DNA of 64,000 nt, taken from positions 1 to 64,000 of the forward strand of contig CAWIOM010000009.1 in NCBI GenBank assembly GCA_963837735.1. The letters are read 5' to 3'. The translations under genes were made by a program, and so were the position numbers. The stretch comes from VRUE01 sp963837735. Its GTDB lineage: Bacteria; Actinomycetota; Thermoleophilia; Solirubrobacterales; 70-9. The notes under the pieces are model-generated. The model saw only the letters and a program-made list of their open reading frames with translations, was not told where the DNA came from and made no database searches. Each line of letters opens with the position of its first letter. The first letter of the stretch is position 1. Below are positions 16,566 to 24,560 of the stretch, in pieces.

Positions 16566-17950
16566 GCGCGGATCAACCCGAGGATCTCGTCGCGCCTCGC
16601 CTCCATGTCCTCGCGCGAGACCAGCGACTCGAGGTTGAGGCGCAGCAGCGGCTCGGTGTTGGAGGGGCGGACGTTGAAGTGCCAGTCGGGGAAGTCGATC
16701 GAGATCCCGTCGAGGCGGCTTATCTCGGCCCCCTCGCCGTAGCGCTCGAGCAGCTCCTCCATCTTCGCCTCGCCGTCGGCGACCTCGGAGTTGATCTCGC
16801 CGGAGATGAAGTAGCGGGAGCGGAAGTCGGCGATCAGCTCGGCCAGGCTGCGGCCGTCGACCGAGAGCAGCTCCAGCATCAGCAGCGCCGGGATCGTCCC
16901 CGAGTCGGCGTTCCAGAAGTCGCGGAAGTAGTAGTGGCCGGAGACCTCGCCGCCGAAGACCGCGCCCTCCTCGCGCATCCGCGCCTTGAAGAAGGCGTGG
17001 CCGACGCGGGAGAGCGCCGAGCGGCCGCCGTCGGCGGCGACCAGGTCGGGGACGGCGCGGCTCGAGCGCGGGTCATAGAGGACCATCGCGCCGGGGTTCT
17101 TGGCCAGCGCCGCGCGGGCGAGCAGGGCGCAGACGAAGTCGCCGTCGCAGAACTCGCCGTTGCCGTCGATGAAGAAGCAGCGGTCGGCGTCGCCGTCCCA
17201 GGCGATGCCGAGGTCGGCGCCGCTGGAGCGCACGCGCTCGATGATCAGCCGCCGGTTCTCCTCGAGCAGCGGGTTCGGCTCGTGGTCGGGGAACTCGCCG
17301 TCGGGGACGAAGTACATCTCCTCGAGCTCGAGCGGCAGCCGCTCGAGGATCGGGCCGACCATCGGGCCGCCCATCCCGTTGCCGCCGTCGACGACCACCT
17401 TCATCGGCCTCACCTTCGCCGGGTCGATGAAGGAGAGGGCGTGCTCGCGGAATTCCTCCCAGATGTCGACCTCCTCGCAGGAGCCGCCGCCGGGGGCGGG
17501 GCCGAGCCCGCCCTCGATCTCGCTGCGCACGTCGCCGATCCCGGCGTCGCCCGAGAGCGGCAGGGCGCCCTCGCGGACGAGCTTGACTCCGGTGTAGGCC
17601 TTCGGGTTGTGGGAGGCGGTGACCATCGCGCCGCCGTCGAGATCGCGCGAGCCGACCAGGTGGTAGAGCATCTCGGTGGCGACCATGCCGGCGTCGAGGA
17701 CGGTGACGCCCTCGGCGAGGAGGCCCTCGCGCAGCGCCGCCGCCATCGCCGGCGCCGTCAGCCGCATGTCGCGGCCGAGGCCGACCCGCAGCTCGGCGGG
17801 CGCCTTGCCGCGCAGCCGTCCGAGGACGCGGGCGAAGGCGCGGCCGATCGCCAGCGCCGTCGTCTCGTCCATCTGCTCGCCGTAGAGGCCGCGGATGTCA
17901 TAGGCCTTGAAGATCCCGGCGGGGGAGAGGGGAGTGGCCTGCTCGCTCAA
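16562..17950 (-). CDS. manB: Phosphomannomutase/phosphoglucomutase
   Basis: 462 residues of the alpha-D-phosphohexomutase family, interconverting hexose-6- and hexose-1-phosphates for nucleotide-sugar synthesis. Phosphoserine loop TASHNP at 111-116, metal loop DGDADR near 256, sugar loop GGEVSGHYYFRD, and phosphate-binding RPSNTEPLLRLNLE at the C terminus are all present. Overlaps neighbours on both sides, so it is co-transcribed with the HIT protein and the MBL hydrolase. Choice between mannose and glucose specificity cannot be made from these motifs. Confidence 0.9.
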   Translation of the reverse strand: MSEQATPLSPAGIFKAYDIRGLYGEQMDETTALAIGRAFARVLGRLRGKAPAELRVGLGRDMRLTAPAMAAALREGLLAEGVTVLDAGMVATEMLYHLVGSRDLDGGAMVTASHNPKAYTGVKLVREGALPLSGDAGIGDVRSEIEGGLGPAPGGGSCEEVDIWEEFREHALSFIDPAKVRPMKVVVDGGNGMGGPMVGPILERLPLELEEMYFVPDGEFPDHEPNPLLEENRRLIIERVRSSGADLGIAWDGDADRCFFIDGNGEFCDGDFVCALLARAALAKNPGAMVLYDPRSSRAVPDLVAADGGRSALSRVGHAFFKARMREEGAVFGGEVSGHYYFRDFWNADSGTIPALLMLELLSVDGRSLAELIADFRSRYFISGEINSEVADGEAKMEELLERYGEGAEISRLDGISIDFPDWHFNVRPSNTEPLLRLNLESLVSREDMEARRDEILGLIRA

Positions 17951-18435
17951 AACGCCCCCTTCAGCGCCTCGTAGCTCTGCTCGAGGGTCTGCGGCATCAC
18001 CTTGGTGTCGGCGATCACCGGCATGAAGTTGGTGTCGCCGCCCCAGCGCGGGACGACGTGCAGGTGGATGTGGTGCTCGACCCCGGCGCCGGCGACCCGG
18101 CCCTGGTTGAGGCCGACGTTGAAGCCGTGCGGCTCATAGACGTCCTCGAGCCGCGCCATCGAGCGCTGCGCCAGCGCCGTCATCTCGGCGGTCGTCTCGG
18201 TCGGCAGGTCCTGGAAGCGGGCGACGTGGGCGAAGGGGGTGACCATCAGGTGCCCGTTCGTGTACGGGTAGAGGTTGAGGATCACGAAGCTGTGCTCGCC
18301 GCGGTGGACGATCAGGTTCGCCTCGTCATCGTCCTCCGCCTGCTTGGCGCAGAAGATGCACTCCTCCTCGATGTCCTTGGATGCGTCCTTCACGTACTTG
18401 AAGCGGTCAGGCGCCCAGATGCGGTGGTTGGCCAC
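17947..18435 (-). CDS. HIT-family nucleotide hydrolase/AP4A phosphorylase-like
   Basis: 162 residues from GTG 18435 (ANHRIWAPDRFKYV). CIFC near residue 27 with later histidines suggests the zinc-binding HIT subgroup. LYPYTNGHLMVTP and the catalytic triad HHIHLHVVPRW (HxHxH) identify it as a HIT hydrolase/transferase acting on dinucleoside polyphosphates or adenylylated products. The open frame extends 87 codons upstream with low-complexity sequence; GTG 18435 matches the family start. Confidence 0.85.
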   Translation of the reverse strand: MANHRIWAPDRFKYVKDASKDIEEECIFCAKQAEDDDEANLIVHRGEHSFVILNLYPYTNGHLMVTPFAHVARFQDLPTETTAEMTALAQRSMARLEDVYEPHGFNVGLNQGRVAGAGVEHHIHLHVVPRWGGDTNFMPVIADTKVMPQTLEQSYEALKGAF

Positions 18436-18502
18436 GCTGCGAGATGCTAGGCGACGGGCGCCCGCTGCGGGCTGACGGCTCGCAGCCGCGCGACGGCGGG
18501 GC

Positions 18503-18971
18503 CTAGGACAGAAGGCAGCCGGAGGTGTTCCCCGACTCGAGGGCGTCCTTGGTGGGCTCCGGGTTGTTGGCCGCGACCGCTTCCTGGACCTGTTTGATGA
18601 CATCGGCGGTCGAGTATTTGAAATTGATGGTCGAGGTTTTGGAATTGAGGAGCGCCGCCGTCGCCTCGCGGGCAAGCGCATTGAAGCCACCGCCATTGAG
18701 GTTCAGGGCTTCGTCGAGCGTCAACGAGCCGTAGTGCGTGATCCCGAAGACCGTGTCGAAGTTGTCGGTGAGCGAGTAGCCGGTCGGAACCCAGGAGCTG
18801 GCGTGGTTCTTCCAGTAGCCGTGCGAGCATCCGGTGCCACCCGAGTACTGAGTCGTCGGCGGCGTTGCCGGTGGTTTTGCCCCCTTTGGCGGCGAGTGCG
18901 AGCGTTGTGCCCCCCGCGACGATGAGCACGCAGATCAGGGGCAGGATCGCTTTGCGAAGGAGGCCGGGCAT
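18503..18971 (-). CDS. Secreted protein with GYWKNH motif, frameshifted
   Basis: Start ATG 18971. Signal peptide (LLRKAILPLICVLIVAGGTTLALA), short linker, then after a one-base shift near 18853 the sequence GCSHGYWKNHASSWVP followed by TLDEALNLNGGGFNALAREATAALLN and a terminal SGCLLS. The C..GYWKNH..W motif recurs in many secreted bacterial proteins of unknown function. About 155 residues. Stands alone between CorA and the HIT gene. Confidence 0.65.
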
Positions 18972-19050
18972 CTCGTCGAGCTTAGGGCAGGGAACCCCGA
19001 TCAAACCCAGGTCGGGCCTCGAATAGCACCTTTTTCAGCCCTCGCGACGC

Positions 19051-20061
19051 TCAGAGCCAGCCGCGGCGGTGGAAGTAGGCGACCATGCCGCCGAACATGA
19101 CCAGCATCGCGCCGACGATGACGAAGAAGTCGGTGTCGCTGCCCTGGCCGGGGACGCCGACGTTCATGCCCCAGATGCTGGCGATCAGGGTCAGGGGGAG
19201 GACGATGACGCTGATCGAGGTGAGCACGCGGAGGATGTCGTTGACGCGGTGGGAGATCACCGACTCGTTGGTCTCGGCCAGCGCCTCGACGACCTCCTTG
19301 TAGTTTTCGAGCATGTCCCAGATCCGCTCGTGGGCGTCGACGATGTCGTCGAAGTAGATCTCCAGGTCGAGGTCCGTCGCCAGGTAGCGGGACTTGACTT
19401 TCTCGAGGTCGCGGAGGACCGGGCGCTGGGGCCGGATCACTTTGCGGAAGTTGATGATCTCCTGCTTGACGTTGGAGATGTCGCGGACGACCTCCTCGGA
19501 GCGGCCCTCGAAGATTTCGTCCTCGAGCGCGTCGAGCTTGTTGCCGATCTTGCGCAGCATCGGGAAGCAGTAGTCGAAGCTGTCGTCGACGAGGCGGTAG
19601 AGCAGGTAGCCGGAGCCGCGGGCGAAGAGCTGCTCGCGCAGCTCCTCCTTGGAGCGGCAGCGCTCGAACAGGTACTCGACCGGCTGCAGGGGCTGGTTGG
19701 GGATCGTGACGACGTAGTCGGGGCCGACGAAGAGGTCGAGCTCGCCGGTGCCGAGGCGCCCCGCCTGGCGGTCGAAGACCGGGAAGTGGAGGACGATGAA
19801 CAGGTAATCGTCGTAGACGTCGATCTTCGGCCGCTGGTTGCGGGAGAGGACGTCCTCGAGGTCGAGGGCGTGGAACTCGAAGTTCGTCTCGAGCCAGGTG
19901 CGCTCCATCGCGCCCGGGTGCTCGACGTTGACCCAGCGCAGGCCGGCGGAGTCGATCTGCTCGACGTTGGGGGCCTGGGGCTCAGCCTGCCCGTCGGTGC
20001 CGACGAGGTGCTCGCCGCGCCGGGTAGCCCGCCGCAGCCTCGGTTTCGGAAGGTTCGGCAT
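19051..20061 (-). CDS. corA: CorA-family Mg2+/Co2+ transporter
   Basis: 336 residues. Long acidic cytoplasmic funnel domain, then the two C-terminal helices: SISVIVLPLTLIASIWGMNV with the GMN selectivity motif near residue 304, and FVIVGAMLVMFGGMVAYF ending in a basic tail HRRGWL. Homopentameric inner-membrane channel for Mg2+ (or Co2+/Ni2+). Single gene, divergent from the riboswitch unit. Confidence 0.9.
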   Translation of the reverse strand: MPNLPKPRLRRATRRGEHLVGTDGQAEPQAPNVEQIDSAGLRWVNVEHPGAMERTWLETNFEFHALDLEDVLSRNQRPKIDVYDDYLFIVLHFPVFDRQAGRLGTGELDLFVGPDYVVTIPNQPLQPVEYLFERCRSKEELREQLFARGSGYLLYRLVDDSFDYCFPMLRKIGNKLDALEDEIFEGRSEEVVRDISNVKQEIINFRKVIRPQRPVLRDLEKVKSRYLATDLDLEIYFDDIVDAHERIWDMLENYKEVVEALAETNESVISHRVNDILRVLTSISVIVLPLTLIASIWGMNVGVPGQGSDTDFFVIVGAMLVMFGGMVAYFHRRGWL

Positions 20062-20188
20062 CGCTCGGGCTCAATTTCGTGTCGCTCTCAACGGGCATCG
20101 GCCGCCCTAGGTTAGACGCCTTCGCCCAGGCACACTGAACGAAACTTCCCTGCGAGCGCCCCTGGTAGTCTGCTTTCCACATAAGCGC

Positions 20189-20304
20189 CACATCTAGAGG
20201 GGTGGAGGGACTGGCCCAGTGAAGCCCCGGCAACCACGCCGAATCGAGAGGTTCGGAACAGGTGCCAACTCCAGCAGGTCGCCGATTCGGGCCTGGAAGA
20301 TGTG
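20189..20304 (+). promoter_or_regulatory. SAM-I (S-box) riboswitch aptamer
   Basis: P1 is CACATC (20189) paired with GATGTG (20299). Inside are the conserved S-box blocks: AGAGGGGTGGAGGGACTGGCCC, read here as AGAG then GGTGGAGGGACTGGCCC, then TGAAGCC-CCGGCAACC, a variable P3 arm around CCGAATCGAGAGGTTCGG, GGTGCCAACTCC-AGCAGG, and the closing helix. Order and spacing match the SAM-I class. Binding SAM should favour the downstream terminator. A TAGTCT -10-like box lies at 20166. Confidence 0.92.
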
Positions 20305-20320
20305 GGGAGAAGTCCGATCG

Positions 20321-20353
20321 GACCTCTGCCCCACAAAAGGCGGAGGTTTTTTT
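20321..20353 (+). terminator. Riboswitch-controlled intrinsic terminator
   Basis: Stem ACCTCTGCC (20322-20330) pairs with GGCGGAGGT (20339-20347, one wobble), 8-base loop, then seven T. It lies between the SAM-I aptamer and the start of the PLP enzyme, so this is an OFF switch at high SAM. Confidence 0.88.
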
Positions 20354-20379
20354 GTTGAAGGCAACAGAAGGAAGATCGG

Positions 20380-21612
20380 ATGTCACTGGATAGCTTGAGA
20401 TGCAAGGAGTGCGGGTCGGCCTTTGAGCTCGGCGCCCACTATTTCTGCGAAAACTGCTTCGGCCCGCTCGAGGTCGCCTACGACCACTCGGGGCTCGACC
20501 CGGCGGAGGCGAAACGGGCGATCCAGGCCGGCTCGCAGGGGATCTGGCGCTACGCCGACTTCCTGCCCTTCGCCGGCCGCCCCGGCGACCCGCTGGAGCC
20601 GGGGCTGACGCCGCTGCTGCGCGCCGACCGGCTCGCCGAGCGGCTCGGGCTCGACGCCGAGCTCTGGATCAAGAACGACGCCGCCAACCCGACCCACTCC
20701 TTCAAGGACCGGGTCGTCGCGGTCGCCGTCGCCAAGGCCCAGGAGCTCGGCTTCGACACCGTCGCCTGCGCCTCGACCGGCAACCTCGCCAACGCCGTCG
20801 CCGCCCACGCGGCCGCCGCCGGCCTCGACTCCTACGTCTTCGTCCCCGCCAACCTCGAGGAACAGAAGCTGCTCGCGACCGCCGTCTACGGGACCAACCT
20901 GGTCGGCGTGCACGGCAACTACGACGACGTCAACCGCCTCTGCACCCAGCTCGCCGAGACGCGCCCCTGGGCCTTCGTCAACGTCAACCTGCGCCCCTAC
21001 TACGCGGAGGGCTCCAAGACGCTCGCCTACGAGACCGTCGAGCAGCTCGGCTGGGAGCTGCCCGACCGCGTCGTCTGCCCGATCGCCTCCGGCTCGCTGT
21101 TCACGAAACTCGGCCGCGGCTTCCAGGAGTGGCTCGACCTCGGCCTCGTCGAGGGCCGCCAGCCGGTCTTCAACGGCGCCCAGCCCGAGGGCTGCAGCCC
21201 CGTCGCCACCGCCTTCGCCGAAGGCTGGGACGTCTGCAAGCCGCAGAAGCCGGAGACGATCGCCAAGAGCCTGGCGATCGGCGACCCGGCCGACGGCCCC
21301 TACGCCGTCGAGCACGCCCGCAGGACGGGCGGGCGGATCGACGCCGTCGACGACGACGAGATCCGCGACAGCATCGGCCTGCTCGCCGAGACCACCGGGA
21401 TCTTCACCGAGACCGCCGGCGGGGTCACGGTCGGCGTCCTGCGCAAGCTCGCCGAGCGCGGTGAAATCGGCTCCGGGGAGCGGGTCGTCATCTACCTGAC
21501 CGGCGAGGGCCTGAAGACGCTCGACGCCGCTCGCGATAGGTTCCAGATGCGTGAGATCGATCCCGATCTCGAGAGCTTCGAGTCCGAGTTCCGCCAGGAG
21601 GTCAGCGTCTGA
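20380..21612 (+). CDS. thrC: Threonine-synthase-like PLP enzyme under SAM control
   Basis: 410 residues. N-terminal zinc ribbon (Cys 8, 11, 23, 26), then a fold-type II PLP domain with the PLP lysine in HSFKDR (Lys109), CASTGNLANAVAAHAA and GGVTVGVLRKL as cofactor and phosphate loops. This is the threonine synthase family, which turns O-phosphohomoserine into threonine. However it sits behind a SAM-I riboswitch and is coupled (TGATG) to a MoaD/ThiS-like carrier, the setting of a sulfur-transfer enzyme. It may make homocysteine from O-phosphohomoserine. Family assignment is firm; reaction is open. Confidence 0.8.
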   Translation: MSLDSLRCKECGSAFELGAHYFCENCFGPLEVAYDHSGLDPAEAKRAIQAGSQGIWRYADFLPFAGRPGDPLEPGLTPLLRADRLAERLGLDAELWIKNDAANPTHSFKDRVVAVAVAKAQELGFDTVACASTGNLANAVAAHAAAAGLDSYVFVPANLEEQKLLATAVYGTNLVGVHGNYDDVNRLCTQLAETRPWAFVNVNLRPYYAEGSKTLAYETVEQLGWELPDRVVCPIASGSLFTKLGRGFQEWLDLGLVEGRQPVFNGAQPEGCSPVATAFAEGWDVCKPQKPETIAKSLAIGDPADGPYAVEHARRTGGRIDAVDDDEIRDSIGLLAETTGIFTETAGGVTVGVLRKLAERGEIGSGERVVIYLTGEGLKTLDAARDRFQMREIDPDLESFESEFRQEVSV

Positions 21613-21884
21613 TGAGCGTCACCGTGAAGATCCCAACCCAGCTGCGCGCCGCGACCGGGGGAGAGGTCGAGGTCGAGGTCTCCGGCGCCACCGTCGGCGA
21701 GGTCCTCGACGCCGTCTTCGAGGCCCACGGCGACCTGCGCGAGCGGATCACCCAGGACGGCGACCTGCGCCGCTTCGTCAACGTCTACGTCAGCGGCGAG
21801 GACATCCGCTTCCAGCAGGGGTTGGAGACGGCGATCAACGAGGGCGACGAGGTGACGATCCTGCCGGCTGTGGCGGGTGGGTGA
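21612..21884 (+). CDS. MoaD/ThiS-like ubiquitin-fold sulfur carrier
   Basis: 90 residues, beta-grasp fold pattern (VTVKIPTQLRAATGG, VEVSGATVGEVLDAVFEAHGDL, DEVTILPAVAGG) ending in the diglycine required for adenylation and thiocarboxylate formation. Relatives include MoaD, ThiS, CysO of Mycobacterium and HcyS of Wolinella. Start ATG overlaps the stop of the PLP enzyme gene. No molybdopterin or thiamin genes are near, so a role with the PLP enzyme in sulfur amino acid synthesis is more likely than in cofactors. Confidence 0.8.
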   Translation: MSVTVKIPTQLRAATGGEVEVEVSGATVGEVLDAVFEAHGDLRERITQDGDLRRFVNVYVSGEDIRFQQGLETAINEGDEVTILPAVAGG

Positions 21885-21999
21885 GGGCGGTCGCGGCGGG
21901 GGTTCCGCTTAACTTTTTCGTGAATCGCCTTAGGGCTGGCGCCGCGGTCGAGGTTGCGGCGAAAAAGTACAAGACGCTTCACCCCCGCCGCGACCGCCC
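21885..21999. repeat. Long nested inverted repeat
   Basis: Perfect 19-base arms GGGCGGTCGCGGCGGGGGT (21885-21903) and its complement (21981-21999), with a second inner pair ACTTTTTCG (21912-21920) / CGAAAAAGT (21960-21968). The whole would fold into one hairpin of about 115 bases starting one base after the carrier's stop codon. It may be an unusual terminator, a structured RNA or a mobile-element remnant. The following 80 bases hold a small CTCTGGC/GCCAGAG hairpin and no gene. Confidence 0.75.
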
Positions 22000-22078
22000 G
22001 TCGCCCCCTCTGGCCACTCCGCCAGAGATCGTCCTGCGCCGTCGAGGTTCGTCTGGCCCCGTCGGGATCGCTTAGCTG

Positions 22079-22819
22079 ATGGAGAGGCCGCCGGTGGTGA
22101 TTCTCTGTGGGGGGCGGGGGACTCGGTTGCGGGAGCGGACGGAGACGGTGCCGAAGGCGCTGGTCGAGATCGGCGGCAGGCCGATCCTCTGGCACGTGAT
22201 CGGCATCTACGCGGCCCAGGGCTTCGAGCGCTTCCTGCTCGCCACCGGGTACCTCGGCGAGATGGTCGCCGAGTTCGTCGACGGCGAGCGGTGGCCGGGC
22301 GGGCTCGCGGTCGAGTGCGTCGAGACCGGCGCCGAGACGCCGACCGGCGGGCGGGTCGCGGCGCTCTCCGAGCGCCTTGCCGGCGGCAGCTTCTGCGTCA
22401 CCTACGCCGACGGCGTCGCCGACGTCGACCTCGAGGCGCTGCTCGCCTTCCACCGCGGCGAGGGGGCGCTGGCGACGATGACCGTCGTCCGCCCGCGCCT
22501 GCAGTGGGGGGTCGCCGACGTCGACGAGGAGGGCCGGGTCGCCGGCTTCGTCGAGAAGCCGCGCAGCGAGCACTGGATCAACGGCGGCTTCCTCTGCTTC
22601 GAGCCCGGCGCCCTCGACTACCTCGATGAGGACAGCGTGCTGGAGCGCGAGCCGCTGCGCCGGCTGGCGGCCGACGGCGAGCTGCGCGCCCACCGCCACG
22701 AGGGCTTCTGGGACTGCATGGACACCTACAAGGACGCCGTCGAGCTCAACGACCTCTGGGCCGGGGGAGAGGCGCCGTGGACCGCCTGGGCGCCCGGCGG
22801 GGGCGGGGTCGCGCCTTGA
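22079..22819 (+). CDS. Glucose-1-phosphate cytidylyltransferase-like enzyme
   Basis: 246 residues. VILCGGRGTRLRERTETVPKALVEIGGRPILWHVI is the sugar-nucleotidyltransferase signature (G-rich loop, PKA, GGRPILWH), VTYADGVADVDL the metal site, FVEKPRSEHWINGGF the sugar site, and GFWDCMDTYKDAVELNDLW with EAPW the C-terminal pattern typical of the RfbF cytidylyltransferases. Makes CDP-glucose from CTP and glucose-1-phosphate in that family. Overlaps the dehydratase gene by four bases. Confidence 0.8.
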   Translation: MERPPVVILCGGRGTRLRERTETVPKALVEIGGRPILWHVIGIYAAQGFERFLLATGYLGEMVAEFVDGERWPGGLAVECVETGAETPTGGRVAALSERLAGGSFCVTYADGVADVDLEALLAFHRGEGALATMTVVRPRLQWGVADVDEEGRVAGFVEKPRSEHWINGGFLCFEPGALDYLDEDSVLEREPLRRLAADGELRAHRHEGFWDCMDTYKDAVELNDLWAGGEAPWTAWAPGGGGVAP

Positions 22820-23793
22820 CGCCGGTCCTGGTCACCGGCGCCCACGGCTTCGTCGGCTCGCACCTGGCGAGGGCGCTGCTGGAGAAGGGCGAGGCGGTCC
22901 GCGTCCTCGACCGCCCCGACCCCCGCGAGGCCGACGTCGGCGGGCCGCGCCGCTCGGCGCTCGACCTGCTCGGGATCCGCGCCGACGTCGAGCTGGCCGA
23001 GGCCGACCTGCGCGACGCCGGGCAGGTGGACGCGGCGGTGGCCGGCTGCGAGGCGGTCTTCCACCTCGCCGCGCAGACGATCGTCGGCGTCGCCCGCTCG
23101 GCGCCGCGGGAGACGCTCGAGGTCAACGTCGGCGGCGCCTGGAACGTCTTCGAAGCCTGCCGCGCACACGGCGTCGGGCGGGTCGTCTTCGCCTCCTCCG
23201 ACAAGGCCTACGGGGCGAGCCCGGAGCTGCCCTACCGCGAGGACTTCCCGCTGCGCGCCGCCTATCCCTACGACGCCAGCAAGGCGGCCGCCGACATCAT
23301 CGCCCGCAGCTACGCCAACGCCTACGGGGTGCCGATCGCGGTCACCCGCTTCGCCAACGTCTACGGCGGCGGCGACCTCAACTTCTCGCGCCTGATCCCG
23401 GAGGCGACGGTCGCCGTGCTCGAGGGCCGGGCGCCGGTGATCCGCTCCGACGGCAGCCCCGAGCGCGACTTCCTCCACGTCGATGACGCCGTCGCCGCCT
23501 ACCTGGCGATCGCCGCGGCGCTCGAGGAGGGCGGCGCGGCGGGCGAGGCCTTCAACGCCGGCGGCGAGCGTCCCCACTCGGTCCGCGAGGTGGTCGAGGC
23601 GATCGCCGAGCTCGGCGGCGGCGGCATCGAGCCCGACATCCGCGGCGCCGGCAACCCCGACGGCGAGATCGACCGCCAGTTCGTCGACTCCTCGAAGCTG
23701 CGCGAGCTGACCGGCTGGCGGCCCGCCGTCGAGCTGCGCGACGGCCTCGCCCGCACGATCGAGTGGTACCGGGAGCACCCGGAGGCGAGGTAG
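22816..23793 (+). CDS. NAD-dependent epimerase/dehydratase (CDP-glucose 4,6-dehydratase-like)
   Basis: 325 residues from TTG 22816, which overlaps the upstream stop as TTGA. Extended SDR: NAD loop VTGAHGFVGSHL, FASSDKAYG, catalytic YPYDASK (YxxxK), then FANVYGGGDLNFSRLIPE and RDFLHVDDAVAAYL typical of RfbG. Paired with the cytidylyltransferase it should form CDP-4-keto-6-deoxyglucose, a precursor of 3,6-dideoxy or branched sugars. No further sugar-tailoring gene is adjacent, so the end product is unknown. Confidence 0.8.
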   Translation: MTPVLVTGAHGFVGSHLARALLEKGEAVRVLDRPDPREADVGGPRRSALDLLGIRADVELAEADLRDAGQVDAAVAGCEAVFHLAAQTIVGVARSAPRETLEVNVGGAWNVFEACRAHGVGRVVFASSDKAYGASPELPYREDFPLRAAYPYDASKAAADIIARSYANAYGVPIAVTRFANVYGGGDLNFSRLIPEATVAVLEGRAPVIRSDGSPERDFLHVDDAVAAYLAIAAALEEGGAAGEAFNAGGERPHSVREVVEAIAELGGGGIEPDIRGAGNPDGEIDRQFVDSSKLRELTGWRPAVELRDGLARTIEWYREHPEAR

Positions 23794-23835
23794 GCTGACT
23801 GCGACCACCGTCCCGTCCACCGATAGGAGTCAGAG

Positions 23836-24548
23836 ATGAAGAGCGGTCGCCTTCGCCGTCCCTCGCCGGCAATGATCGTCGCCCTGCTGGCGCTGTTCGT
23901 GGCGATGGCGGGCACCGGCTATGCGGCGCTGAAGCTGCCCAAGAACAGCGTCGGCGCCAAGCAGCTGAGGAAGAACTCGGTGACGACGGCGAAGGTCAAG
24001 AAGAACGCGATCACCGGCGCGAAGGTAAGGAACGGATCGCTGACCGGAGAGGACATCGACCTGGGCAAGCTCGGGACCGTGCCTTCGGCACAGAGCGCCA
24101 ACAGCCTCGCGCCGATGGAAGCGACGCACTACATCGGACAGATCGGGGAGCCCCAGTTCGAGAACGGGGCGTCGAACCTGGGCACGCAGAAATCGATCGA
24201 GATTCAACGCGCCGGCTTCTACAGGGACCACGACGGAATCGTCCATCTCCAGGGGGCGGTCAAAACCGGCAGCGGCCCTGTGGTCTTCTCGCTGCCCAGC
24301 GGCTTCCGCCCCGCGGCGAGGGGATACATCCTCGCCGTCGCCGCCTGTTTCGACAACGGCGGGGCCTGCGCCAAAGACTCAAACGGCGACGCGGTGCCCG
24401 TGACGACCGTGACGATCATGGGCACCGGCACGCACGAAGAGGGCAGCCCCGACGTCTACAACGGAGCGGTCATCGCGCCGACGAACACAATCATCGGCCT
24501 CGACGGGGTCAGTTTCAGGGCGGAAAGCCGAGCGCCGCGACCGCCTAG
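23836..24548 (+). CDS. Exported protein with NSVG/QL pseudo-repeats
   Basis: Starts at ATG 23836 after GGAG. Signal peptide (MIVALLALFVAMAGTGYAAL), four 11-residue pseudo-repeats (NSVGAKQLRKN, SVTTAKVKKN, AITGAKVRNG, SLTGEDIDL) and a beta-rich C-terminal domain with a Cys pair. The frame runs into the next gene. A one-base shift near 24510 gives FQGGKPSAATA and a stop at 24548, a more likely end. Same family as the genes at 8283 and 12332. Function unknown; probably surface exposed. Confidence 0.65.
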
Positions 24549-24560
24549 TCTTCAGGCCGC

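Noticed and set aside
20112..20405. Minus-strand open frame over the riboswitch
   Set aside because: The plus strand shows all conserved SAM-I aptamer blocks and a terminator; the frame is incidental.
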